Assembly (NCBI GenBank): GCA_963921195.1
Contig: OY992536.1
Coordinates: 320,619,038 to 320,683,037, forward strand
Reading direction: 5' to 3'
DNA from: Pegoplata infirma
Taxonomy: Eukaryota > Arthropoda > Insecta > Diptera > Anthomyiidae
DNA length: 64,000 nt
Position 1 is the first letter of the stretch, and every line of letters begins with the position of its first letter. A model generated the notes under the pieces. It did no database searches and was not told the origin of the DNA. It saw only the letters and a list, made by a program, of their open reading frames with translations. The translations under genes and the position numbers were made by a program. Shown here piece by piece: positions 11,889 through 21,499 of this stretch.

Positions 11889-12768
11889 TCAGATTCCACA
11901 CCAAATGGCCAGCGAAAAAAAATATGTGTACCGTAAATTTCTGAAAAGGTTGTATGAATAGCTCTATATGGAGCTAGGAAAATTGCGTTTTTGGTTTTTT
12001 AATTTTATAAAAACTGGGCTTAGGAGGCGTGGTAAAATATTGGAAAAATGGTAAAATTTGTGTCGAGTTGCCTTGTTTAAATATTTATCAAATTAAAACG
12101 GAATGCACTACATTCTCAAAAATTTACATTCTTGTATAGTTTTGTATGGGCTGTCGATTATTTTTTTTGGAAAATTTTCAGACCCCGATCTGAAATTTTC
12201 CCTTTTTTTTAAAATATCAATCTATAAAAATCCGGCAATTTTTTTTTAAAGATTAGCTGTTTGTCTATCGACACAAAAAATTCATTCTTGTGTTTTTCGT
12301 TTTGTTCGAGAAAATCGCATTTGAATTTTGAATTTCATAACAATTTAGTAATTTGCTTGAATTTTCTTGTTTCAACGTAGCGTATAAGTAATATTTATGA
12401 AAATATTTAGTACTCATTTGTTACGTTGAAACAAGAAAATACAAACAAATTACAAAATTGTTATGAAATTTAATATTCAAATGCGATTTTCTCTCAAAAA
12501 AAAAAAACAAGTGAGAGTGTTAAAAAAAAATAAATTTTTGAGATTGTGATGAATTCCGTTTTAATTTGATAAATATTTAAACAAGGTAACTCGATACAAA
12601 TTTGACCATCTTTCCAATATTTGACCACGCCTCCTTAGAGCAGTTTTTGAAAAATTTAAAAACCAAAAACGCCATTTTGTTAATTACATTTAGGGCTATA
12701 CATACAACCTATTCAGAAATTCACGGGACACATTTTTTTCAGTAGCGGGCATTTGGTGTGGAATGCCT
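11889..12768. mobile_element. Foldback element, CATTCCACACCAAATG family, copy 1
   Basis: ATTCCACACCAAATGG at the left mirrors CATTTGGTGTGGAATGCCT at the right. The arms meet near 12400 around TTCTTGTTTCAACGTAGCG. It shares ends and centre with the better-preserved copy at 48491-49526. The left end has lost a few bases and no target duplication is left. Confidence 0.8.
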
Positions 12769-13065
12769 CATATATATTCAGATTTTTCTGAGATTTTGTT
12801 TTTTTTTTCACTTATTCGTTACAAATTTAGCCACGGCTTTGGATACAAAGGTAACCTGGCTTGCCAAAGTCTTTTTGCCAAAGGCTCATTAAAGAACAGT
12901 TTCTGTCCGTTTATCAGACTCATTTCAATGGAACCCAGCATTCCCGCGCTTTTTGGGGAAACCTTTAACATTAAAATCGTTAAAGAAAAAAAAAATATTT
13001 CTCCTTCAGAATTTTCACTTAACATCTCGTTCTTACATTTATTCAGTTTAGCTAACTTTAGTTAA
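12763..13065 (+). other. GC-raised open frame of unknown origin, possibly an exon or old insertion
   Basis: I do not recognise this sequence. About 12830-12970 is clearly richer in G+C than its surroundings and is open on both strands. Plus runs 12763-13065 (SHGFGYKGNLACQSL...). Minus runs 13025-12819 (SAGMLGSIEMSLINGQKLFF...). A pyrimidine tract and AG end at 12830 on plus. On minus, AG at 12964-12963 follows a T-rich tract and a GT lies near 12822, so a 140-bp minus exon is possible. Neither strand shows a known motif. It could be a captured gene fragment, a degenerate transposon piece or chance. Confidence 0.25.
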
Positions 13066-13360
13066 GCCAATTTAAATACATTTTAATATGTATAATAATT
13101 TTTCCTCGCCTCATCTTTTTTTTCTTGCCACATTTTCATAATCACAACAATAATCATTTAATGCAAAGCAAAATTACCAACCACAACTGTTGGCTGGAAA
13201 TGTTCGTTCATAACTAAATAAGTTTGATAACAAGATGTTGAATATTTTACTTATGGACTTTAACATAAACAGGCCGGGATGGGAGGAGCAGGGAAAAGAA
13301 AAAAATTTAACTAAAAGAAACGACAATATTTCCTTAATAAAAAAAAAAAAAAAAAAAACG
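13066..13360. other. Single-copy-looking AT-rich DNA
   Basis: No repeat partner in the window and no gene. It ends in an A-run at 13340-13358 next to the duplicated palindrome. Confidence 0.4.
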
Positions 13361-15124
13361 TTGTTTTTTTACTTTTAGTACCAAAAGGTACATAAAAATA
13401 AAATGTATTTATTCGGCCTTTATATATGTATATATATTCGATTAGAGTTTTATTCTAGTTCGAGGCCCAAAAATATTTCTATTTATGATATTGTCATAAT
13501 AGAGTATTTTTAATTTATTGCTTTAAAAAAGTTACTATCTCATAGTATGTCTGTACTGATCAGTTTCATCCCCACTAAAGGAATCTTCAGCAGACTTTAG
13601 AGAATCATCGTTGGTCAATCAAACATCAAACCAGACATAATATTTGATATATTTCCCAAGTTATATGAGAAGTACTATTATGAAGGTCCGAAATCTGTTT
13701 TCCAACAAAAATAACTCTTTTAAAGCAAAAATTGTATATATTAAATCACCGTCGGTAACTATTAATATATGTGTTGCTGTTATTTTACAATAACAACAGT
13801 GCCTAACCAAACAATAGTGTTGGTAGGATAAGTCGTACTAAACTTTGTGTTAAATGTTGTTTTTTTACTTTTAGTACCAAAAGGTACATAAAAATAAAAT
13901 GTATTTATTCGGCCTTTATATATGTATATATATTCGATTAGAGTTTTATTCTAGTTCGAGGCCCAAAAATATTTCTATTTATGATATTGTCATAATAGAG
14001 TATTTTTAATTTATTGCTTTAAAAAAGTTACTATCTCATAGTATGTCTGTACTGATCAGTTTCATCCCCACTAAAGGAATCTTCAGCAGACTTTAGAGAA
14101 TCATCGTTGGTCAATCAAACATCAAACCAGACATAATATTTGATATATTTCCCAAGTTATATGAGAAGTACTATTATGAAGGTCCGAAATCTGTTTTCCA
14201 ACAAAAATAACTCTTTTAAAGCAAAAATTGTATATATTAAATCACCGTTGGTTAGGCACTGTTGTTATTGTAAAATAACAGCAACACATATATTAATAGT
14301 TACCGACGGTGATTTAATATATACAATTTTTGCTTTAAAAGAGTTATTTTTGTTGGAAAACAGATTTCGGACCTTCATAATAGTACTTCTCATATAACTT
14401 GGGAAATATATCAAATATTATGTCTGGTTTGATGTTTGATTGACCAACGATGATTCTCTAAAGTCTGCTGAAGATTCCTTTAGTGGGGATGAAACTGATC
14501 AGTACAGACATACTATGAGATAGTAACTTTTTTAAAGCAATAAATTAAAAATACTCTATTATGACAATATCATAAATAGAAATATTTTTGGGCCTCGAAC
14601 TAGAATAAAACTCTAATCGAATATATATACATATATAAAGGCCGAATAAATACATTTTATTTTTATGTACCTTTTGGTACTAAAAGTAAAAAAACAACAT
14701 TTAACACAAAGTTTAGTACGACTTATCCTACCAACACTATTGTTTGGTTAGGCACTGTTGTTATTGTAAAATAACAGCAACACATATATTAATAGTTACC
14801 GACGGTGATTTAATATATACAATTTTTGCTTTAAAAGAGTTATTTTTGTTGGAAAACAGATTTCGGACCTTCATAATAGTACTTCTCATATAACTTGGGA
14901 AATATATCAAATATTATGTCTGGTTTGATGTTTGATTGACCAACGATGATTCTCTAAAGTCTGCTGAAGATTCCTTTAGTGGGGATGAAACTGATCAGTA
15001 CAGACATACTATGAGATAGTAACTTTTTTAAAGCAATAAATTAAAAATACTCTATTATGACAATATCATAAATAGAAATATTTTTGGGCCTCGAACTAGA
15101 ATAAAACTCTAATCGAATATATAT
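13361..15124. repeat. Near-perfect 815-bp palindrome plus 496-bp tandem duplication
   Basis: A unit starting TTGTTTTTTTACTTTTAGTA at 13361 recurs at 13857 (period 496). The region then folds back: about 13433-14247 is the reverse complement of about 14309-15123 with almost no differences. The 61-bp spacer 14248-14308 is itself the reverse complement of a segment in the first unit (about 13750-13810). The junction reads CACCGTTGGTTAGG. Words such as TTCGAGGCCC and CTAAAGGAATCTTCAG have weak matches at 15390-15490. Frames here are reflections of the repeat. Confidence 0.9.
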
Positions 15125-15333
15125 AAAAAAAAAAAACTTTATCCATTAACTAAGGATATGCTGGTTATGTTGGTTTTGGCTTTGAATATATAACTGAATA
15201 AAAAAATTAAAAAAATTAAACACAATACTTAGTGTTGTTTCTCAAGGATATCCACTAGAAAGAAAATGTCTTATTTTATATTAATTAACTCCAATTCAAA
15301 GCCTATGCGAATTGTTATGGTGGTTTGTTAATA

Positions 15334-15607
15334 ACACTAGTTAACATGGTTTTGAAGAGCTAAAAAAATTAATCAATCCTATATTAATTGTCAAGCTCGA
15401 GGCCTCAATTGTTTTTTTTAATAAATTTTGTATCTTTAGTTTTCTTTTCAATATTTCCCCATTCTTTGAAAGGCATCTTCAGGAATCTTAAAAACTAAAT
15501 ATAAACAAAACACATATTTTTTGACAGAAGGTCAACAGAAATACTCTATTTAGATAAATATTAAAAACCTGCCTTTCAAGCCTATGAAAAAACCTGTTAA
15601 CTAGTGT
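15334..15607. mobile_element. MITE with ACACTAGTTAAC termini
   Basis: ACACTAGTTAACATGGTTTT at the left mirrors AAAACCTGTTAACTAGTGT at the right. The 274-bp body contains CTCGAGGCCTC and CCTTTCAAGCCTATG. No coding capacity. Confidence 0.75.
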
Positions 15608-16174
15608 AATTGCAGTCTTTTATTTTTTGTTTCATTTCAGCTGGCTTTTTTTTCAGTAGATTTCAAGGACAAACTCATTTATTGTTAAATTAGTGTCCAT
15701 TATATATAATTTTTTCTCATTTTTTTGGTTTAATTTAATATTTTATAAAATTTTCTGTTGTGTTTTTTTTTTTTAATATTCTTCATATTTTTTGTGTGAT
15801 TGCTATTAAAAAAAAAAAAAAATGTTAAGTAGCCAAGTGCTGGTTGTTAGTGTTGGTGATGGTGGCGTTTTAATGTGTTTTAAAAACTGTTGACTTATGG
15901 TAATTGTGATTAATGGTTCTGCTGTTTAACTTTACTAGCCAACAACATTTTTTACACAATTTTTTTTTTTTCGTTTTTAAAATTATATTGCGTACAAAAA
16001 AAAAAGAAATTTTATGTTTGGGATGAAATAAAAAAGTTAGATGACATAATTTTTTTTCTTGATTTATTATTGTAAAAAACCTAATGAAAACAAGCAGGAA
16101 AAATTTAGTCGGCTAAGATAAATCTTTATGTATGCTACAAAATTTTCCTTTTTTATTTTTTTCCGATTTTTTAC
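15608..16174. other. Single-copy-looking AT-rich DNA
   Basis: No structure beyond homopolymer runs, and a GTTGGTGATGGTGGCG stretch near 15850. Confidence 0.4.
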
Positions 16175-16499
16175 TACCCAATTAGAAATGTCGTTAAGAC
16201 ATCTCAAAGACTTCCTTATGACAATGTCAGTGTACCTGCTGACTGAAAAATCTCTGACCATACAAAAAACCTTATGACACCTCCTGACTTTTTCAAGTAT
16301 TTTGTCAAAATTCCTCGCCGACAAGTATGCAGGTTGACAATAGTGCTGACTACATTATGACATGTACATAGTACGTCTGAGATCGTCCAAAAATTGAAAA
16401 TTTATTAATCACGTCTTTTAATTTACACTACTTACTATTTTTGTCTGTCTATTTCTTAAATTAAATTTTTTAAAACTTACTATTTTGATCTGCCTTACT

Positions 16500-16560
16500 T
16501 GGTCCGCGAACTCAGAACCTTCTGTTCACTGGTCTAGCACCTTACCCCTTTAGCCAAACT
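16500..16560 (-). other. tRNA-like segment in left arm of CCCAATTAG element
   Basis: Read on minus it begins GTTTGGCTAAAGGGGTAAGG (A-box-like) and contains GGTTCTGAGTTCGCGG where a B-box would be. The spacing is tRNA-like, but the B-box is a poor match, so this is tRNA-derived at best. Confidence 0.35.
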
Positions 16561-17049
16561 TTGATAATAAATGTGTTTATTTAAAAACAAATTTAAATTA
16601 ATTTATTATTTGAATTGTCCTGTTATATATATTTCGTCACCTGAATTGAAAAATGCTACAATATGAACTTTTCTTCCTCAAATATAACATTTTTTTAAAT
16701 ATTAATTGGAATTTGGTTTCATCCTATTTAACAAGATTTTGTTAGAGTTATTTAGGCGTATCTTAGTTGTTTTTAATCAGGGTTGGCAACCGAAACGAAT
16801 AACGGTATCGGTAACGGTATTGGTATCAAATATTTTTTATATCGGTAACGGTAAAGGTAACAGTATTTTCGATTATTTCGGTAACGGTAAACCGTTACCG
16901 AAACATCAATACCGGTACGTACCGGTATTATGAATAAAATTTTAGCAAACCACAAATTTGTTAAAAACACGTAAAAAAATTACTTATTTTAAAAAATTAA
17001 ACAACTGTTAAATTTAGTACATTTTCAATACATAATAGTATATGTACTA

Positions 17050-17611
17050 TAGAGTGTCCCTTATTTTGAAAATGTTGGAAATGTTGAGACGGTACCCGCT
17101 CATATTTTTCATTTGACTAAAAAATAACTCAGGAAAAATTTTACGCCCCTACGACCACGCCTTCCCTACGCGACGGGGCCTTAAAGAGCGGGGACTTAAA
17201 AATAATTTTTACAATGATCATTAAAAGCAACATTACAACTAAAACCGTTGTTTGTCAAAACTAAACAAAAAGTATTTTTTAAAAAATTTTCACTGTAATA
17301 CCCCAACGGCTCCAAATTTTTTTTTAGAACAATTTTTTAGAACTGAAAGCATTATCCCACCAAAATCAAATTTTTTGTCGTGAATAAGCTAACCAAGTAA
17401 TACTATAATTCATAACAAAAAAATTAAAAATCAAAAAAAATTTTTTTTGGTTTGTATGGAAAAATGATTTTTAAGCCCCGCTCTTTAAGGCCTCGTCGCG
17501 TAGGGAAGGCGTGGTCGTAGGGCCGTAAAATTTTTCCTGAGTTATTTTTTAGTCAAATGGAAAAAAATGAGCGGGTACCGTCTCAACATTTCCAAAATAA
17601 GGGACACTCTA
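17050..17611. mobile_element. hAT-type palindromic MITE, 562 bp, target duplication ATGTACTA
   Basis: TAGAGTGTCCC mirrors GGGACACTCTA, and ATGTACTA stands at 17042-17049 and 17612-17619. Long arms mirror each other (ACGACCACGCCTTCCCTACG / CGTAGGGAAGGCGTGGTCG). It inserted into the hAT relic. Confidence 0.93.
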
Positions 17612-17619
17612 ATGTACTA

Positions 17620-18618
17620 GTATTAAAGTTGCTCACGCACGAAATCTCTTTTTTCTACTCACGTTCACGCACGCTCACGTGAGCAACTAAACATTTTTTT
17701 CACGCTCACGAAATTAAAATAAACAAATTTTTATTTTACTTTTTTCAATTTCTTACACAAAAAGAACTTAAATTCCTAAAAACAATCATAAACTCTTATT
17801 CAGAGCTTCGAACGAATTAATTCTATTGAGAATTAATTCCCAAAAAGTTCAACACGAATTAATTCAAAGGCTTAATTCTCAAAGCTTAAATCAAATTGAA
17901 TTAATTCCCGAGAGAATTAATTCCTTCCAAGCTAATCATTCAATTGAATGATCAACATTGTTCATCATTCAAATCTATTACAAATTGAATGATGATTTTT
18001 TTATTTCATTCCCTTTATATTTTCAAAAATGTGTTGCTTGTGTGCATTTTAAGCATCTTCGTGTGTAAACAAACGATTGGCTGTTGTTTTGTCGACGTTT
18101 GCTGCTTCCCACACAAGCATAAATGTGTGTGTATGTGTGTTGCGCTTCACTGTTTAAAATTGAATGATAAGAAAATTTCACCATTCAATTTGTAGTAGAT
18201 TGATTTGGATAAAAAATAGTTCATTCCTTAAGAATGATCATTCTTTAGGAATGAATTCTTGAAAGAATTAAATCAGTGATTTTGAAAGTTGAATGATTTT
18301 AAGGAATGCCAAATTCTATTTTTTTAATTCGAATTAGAAAATTGAATTAAAGAATTAATTCTTTCGAACCTTTGCTCTTATTTAAATCACAATTTGGTAA
18401 TAATTACCCTCTAAATTTAATATGCTGAAGATTTTATTACATGTTTTCTATTTTAGACAGCACAAAACAATCACGCAAACTCACGAGAAAAAAATTACTC
18501 ACGCACGCTTACGCACACTCACGCACGAAACTATTTTTTCTAATCACGCGCACTCACGATCACGTGAGTAAAAAAAATTTCACTCACGATCACGCATAAT
18601 TCACGCGTGAATCTCTAG
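17620..18618. mobile_element. Element with CACGCACG-rich ends
   Basis: GTTGCTCACGCACG and CACGTGAGC words at 17634-17720 are mirrored in composition by CTCACGCACG, CACGATCACGTGAG and CACGCGTGA at 18470-18615. The small hAT-type element at 8881-9042 uses the same vocabulary. The exact termini and target duplication are unclear. It is split by 17801-18374. Confidence 0.55.
17801..18374. mobile_element. hAT-type MITE, 574 bp, target duplication CTCTTATT
   Basis: CAGAGCTTCGAACGAA mirrors TTCTTTCGAACCTTTG. CTCTTATT occurs at 17793-17800 and 18375-18382. The sub-terminal regions are full of GAATTAATTC words. The frame at 17989-18195 lies inside and has no recognised domain. This is the innermost layer of the 16-20 kb stack. 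Confidence 0.9.
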
Positions 18619-18878
18619 TTTTTATCGTTTAAATTTGAATTAACAATTAAAAAAAAACTTAAAACTTTCTTAAAAAAATGTCAATAAAAAATGTGTATAA
18701 AATTGAAAAATAATCTACTGAAATTTGAACGAAAATAAATAATAATAATAAATTCAGCAAACAGAGCAGTAAAAATATTGAAAAATTTTGTTATTCTTTA
18801 AAACTGAATGACAGGATTTAGGTAAAACATCCATTTTAAAATCTGCTAAAAAATTTCTAATTCAAACTGAAAGTTGTT

Positions 18879-19200
18879 TTACAGATTTTTCGACAGATTT
18901 TTTGTTCTGAGTGTACGATTAGGGCTCATTGTGTATTTAAATCCAAAGAACAATACCTCCACGCTTAACTGCGTGAATGACACCTCCAGCAACACTTTAG
19001 CGATTTGCCACAACTCAGGATTATTTCTTCTTCTATCTTCCCACTGGAGAATGTTTACAATACGTGGCACTTGCATTTTTCTTCCGAACTTTTTAAGTGA
19101 ATTGCGAATGTGATCATTGGCTGGACCGATTTCCACATTTACTTTGCCAAAATTTAGTTTATTGCGAATGTGGTCATTGGTTAGACCGACATCCTCATAA
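18879..19200 (-). pseudogene. hAT transposase, C-terminal dimerisation region remnant
   Basis: Read on minus, the segment contains NPELWQIAKVLLEVSFTQLS followed by VEVLFFGFKY, then SPNRTLRTKNLSKNL. This is the order of the hAT C-terminal dimerisation motif (P-L-x-x-A, V-E-R-x-F-S-x, R-x-x-L), with the usual E-R-L-F-S core degraded to E-V-L-F-F. Upstream, NDHIRN appears twice in frame about 20 residues apart, an internal duplication. The BED finger and catalytic core are not visible. It lies in the terminal-repeat-bounded element 16778-19460, which supports it as the remains of that element's own transposase. Confidence 0.75.
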
Positions 19201-19624
19201 ACAAAAATAAGATTTTTTTATTTTACGAATATTAAAAATATTTTACTGCTTTTAATCCAGAAAATATTAAAATAAGTAATATTAAGACAACCGAATCAAA
19301 ACCGATATAATACCGGTAAATATCCGAATAAAGGTAACGGTTTTTTATTGGTAACGGTATTTAACATTTTTTATTTCGGTATTGGTAACGGTAACGGTAG
19401 TCAATATCAAAGGGTTTTTAATCGGTAACGGTATTGAAAGGGTAACGGTAGCCAACACTGTTTTTAATATTATTTATACAAAACAAAAAAAATTATTTAC
19501 AAAAAAAAATATTGCAGGAGCCCTTTACAATTAAGGTGACGATATATTCAATTTATTTGGTTTTTGACAAATTTGAAAATATTATGATTTCAAAATATAT
19601 TTTATTACAAACAATTTTAAGTTA

Positions 19625-19702
19625 TGGTTGGCCTAGTTGTCTAGCAGGTTCGACAGCTTACGTGTTGTAGATTTTTGGCCTCGGTTCAATCCCCGGTCGC
19701 GG
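19625..19702 (+). other. tRNA-like segment in right arm of CCCAATTAG element
   Basis: TGGCCTAGTTGTCTAGCAGG resembles an A-box region. CGGTTCAATCCCCGG is a strong B-box match with a T-arm-like stem (CCGGGG/CCCCGG-type). The 55-bp spacing is acceptable for a tRNA-derived SINE head. There is no matching acceptor stem, so it is not a functional tRNA. Confidence 0.5.
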
Positions 19703-20056
19703 ATTTTTTTTTTATTTTTTTTATTGTTTTAAGACCAATTCTATTCTATTTTTTTAATTACAAAGAAAATTAAAAGAGTTTTAAAGGATTAAACAAAATT
19801 ACATCGATTTTACATCGAAAAAAAAAATGTTAGTGATTGGTCGGATTTGCTATATAATTGTCAGCATTAATGACATGATTTTTCTAAATTGATAAGACAA
19901 CTTATATGACAAGTCAGTACATTTATAGAACTTGGGGAGCTCCGACAAAAATTATGACATGTCCTTAAGTTGTCTTTAGTAAAATGTATTCACTTGCTGA
20001 CTTCTACCTGATGAATCATTACTGACATTGTCTTAAAGACAAAATTTCTAATTGGG

Positions 20057-20382
20057 TAAATACTTAAGCTAATACATTTTCATATTAACAGTAATAACTA
20101 GGGCTGAAATTTCTATCAGCGTTTTTGTCAATAGTTTAAAAACTATGGAAATATCTTTCAAAAATGCATATTTTTAAATATTTTAATGGTATATATCATC
20201 AATTCCACGAGTAACCGAAAAAAATCTGACCAAGGGTCTTTGAAATTTTCCAATATTTTGCACGCACAAGCTCTATGGATCAGATCCAAAGAATTTAAAA
20301 AATTAAAAAGTCAAAAACATGCAAAATCTGTTTAACTTTGAACAGCTATATATTTCTAAGTACTTATTGTATCTTTATGAAA
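20057..20382. other. AT-rich DNA, nothing recognised
   Basis: No gene seen. It ends with TATCTTTATGAAA at 20370-20382, which is one copy of the retroelement target duplication. Confidence 0.45.
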
Positions 20383-20528
20383 GTTGGAAACTATCGAACA
20401 CTTTATTTGTCATTGCCCGGCACTTTCTGGTCAGAGACTTGCGTCACTGGGACCTAGGGAGCTGTACGATCTTTCTGATTTGTTGGATGACATAAAACGT
20501 CAGCAGCCACTTAGAACCTAACCTAACC
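20383..20528 (+). mobile_element. 5'-truncated non-LTR retrotransposon insertion
   Basis: The insert is flanked by an exact 13-bp direct repeat, TATCTTTATGAAA (20370-20382 and 20529-20541), the kind of duplication made by target-primed reverse transcription. It carries only the 3' end of ORF2 and a short tail of CCTAA-type repeats. Confidence 0.85.
20387..20521 (+). pseudogene. Non-LTR retrotransposon ORF2 protein, last 44 residues
   Basis: The frame reads ETIEHFICHCPALSGQRLAS and continues through LGPRELYDLSDLL to a stop at 20519-20521. The E-T-x-x-H-x-x-C-x-C-P-A-L pattern is typical of the region after the reverse transcriptase/RNase H domains in I-, Loa- and Jockey-like fly elements. No start exists, because the copy is cut off at its 5' side. 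Clade assignment is uncertain from so short a piece. Confidence 0.75.
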
Positions 20529-20700
20529 TATCTTTATGAAATAAAGTGCAAAATAATGGAACATAAGTCTATATTTAAAAATATGGAAAAAGTTGGTGGT
20601 TTAAAAGTGCATTTTAAATGCAAATGCAGTTTTTGAGTGCATTTCGCAAAACTTTAATCCCTTTTGATTGTGTTTATACCCCCCACTCTGGTGATAGAGA

Positions 20701-21499
20701 CACTGAAGAAATTATGTCAATAACTGTTTGTAGTTTATTTAAAAAGTTTTACGTTTTTAAAAGAAAAAACATTTGTTCAATGTTCAGTTTATATAAATGA
20801 CTATTTCTGTTATTTGTTTCAAAAATAACAACATAAAAAATAAAGACTTTCATTAGCATTCAATTTATAAAGTCATTTATTTGTGTTCTCTAAGTAAAAA
20901 TAAGTGATTCTTCTTTAATTTTTAATAATTTGTGTTCGTTATTTTTTTTAAATGTTGACATTCCTTAAAGAAGCCATTCGTTTTTACCTACAAGTGTTGG
21001 TTATTTTTTTTTAAACAAAAAATTCAAAAAAATGTTTATAGAAATATAAAAACATGTTTGCATCAAGTGACTTTGGCACGATGGTTAGAGTGCCTGGCCA
21101 GAATGTAGTTGATTGTGGGATAAATTCCCCAAAAATGTTATAAATTTTTTTTTTAAATAAAATTCAACAAAACAAATTGTAGAAATAACCTACGAAATCA
21201 TTAATTTTTAATGTTTTTGTAGGTAATTTTTTTTGAATTTGTTGGTAAAAATAACACAACAATTATTTATTTTTAAGCTTTCGTAGGTTATTTTTTCGAA
21301 TTGGTTGGTAAAAAAAATGAAAGTGACGTTATTTTTTAATGTTCAATGTTATTTATTTTAGAATATTTTATTAACAGTAAAAAATAAATGTTGATGTTTG
21401 TTAAAACAAATGAATAAGATCTGGGATGGTTTTCAAATGTTTTATCACTTGTTTTAGATATGTTTTTCATTTGTTTTTGCCTACAAAATATTTTGATTG
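20701..21499 (+). mobile_element. CACTC/tRNA family element, diverged near-full copy
   Basis: It starts CACTGAAGAAATTATGTCAA and ends CTACAAAATATTTTGATTG, so both termini are mutated. The tRNA-like segment at 21067-21135 keeps the A-box but has a broken B-box (GGGATAAATTCC). Confidence 0.85.

Larger units (their letters stand above)
16778..19460 (-). mobile_element. hAT transposon relic, 2683 bp, target duplication TTTTTAAT
   Basis: The termini CAGGGTTGGCAACC and GGTAGCCAACACTG are imperfect inverted repeats. The exact 8-bp duplication TTTTTAAT lies at 16770-16777 and 19461-19468. Sub-terminal GGTAACGGTA repeats cluster at 16800-16925 and 19310-19450, as is common for hAT transposase binding regions. 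A decayed transposase C-terminus lies on the minus strand at 18879-19200. The elements at 17050-17611 and about 17620-18618 (which itself holds 17801-18374) have replaced or interrupted the rest of the coding region. Confidence 0.92.
16177..20056. mobile_element. TA-flanked CCCAATTAG element, outer shell of a nested stack
   Basis: CCCAATTAGAAATG preceded by TA mirrors AATTTCTAATTGGG followed by TA. Sub-terminal TTAAGACA, TGACATTGTC and GTCATAA words occur in both ends. Removing the hAT relic (16778-19460 plus one 8-bp duplicate) leaves an element of about 1.19 kb. Each arm has a tRNA-like stretch pointing outward (16500-16560 minus and 19625-19702 plus). Confidence 0.75.
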
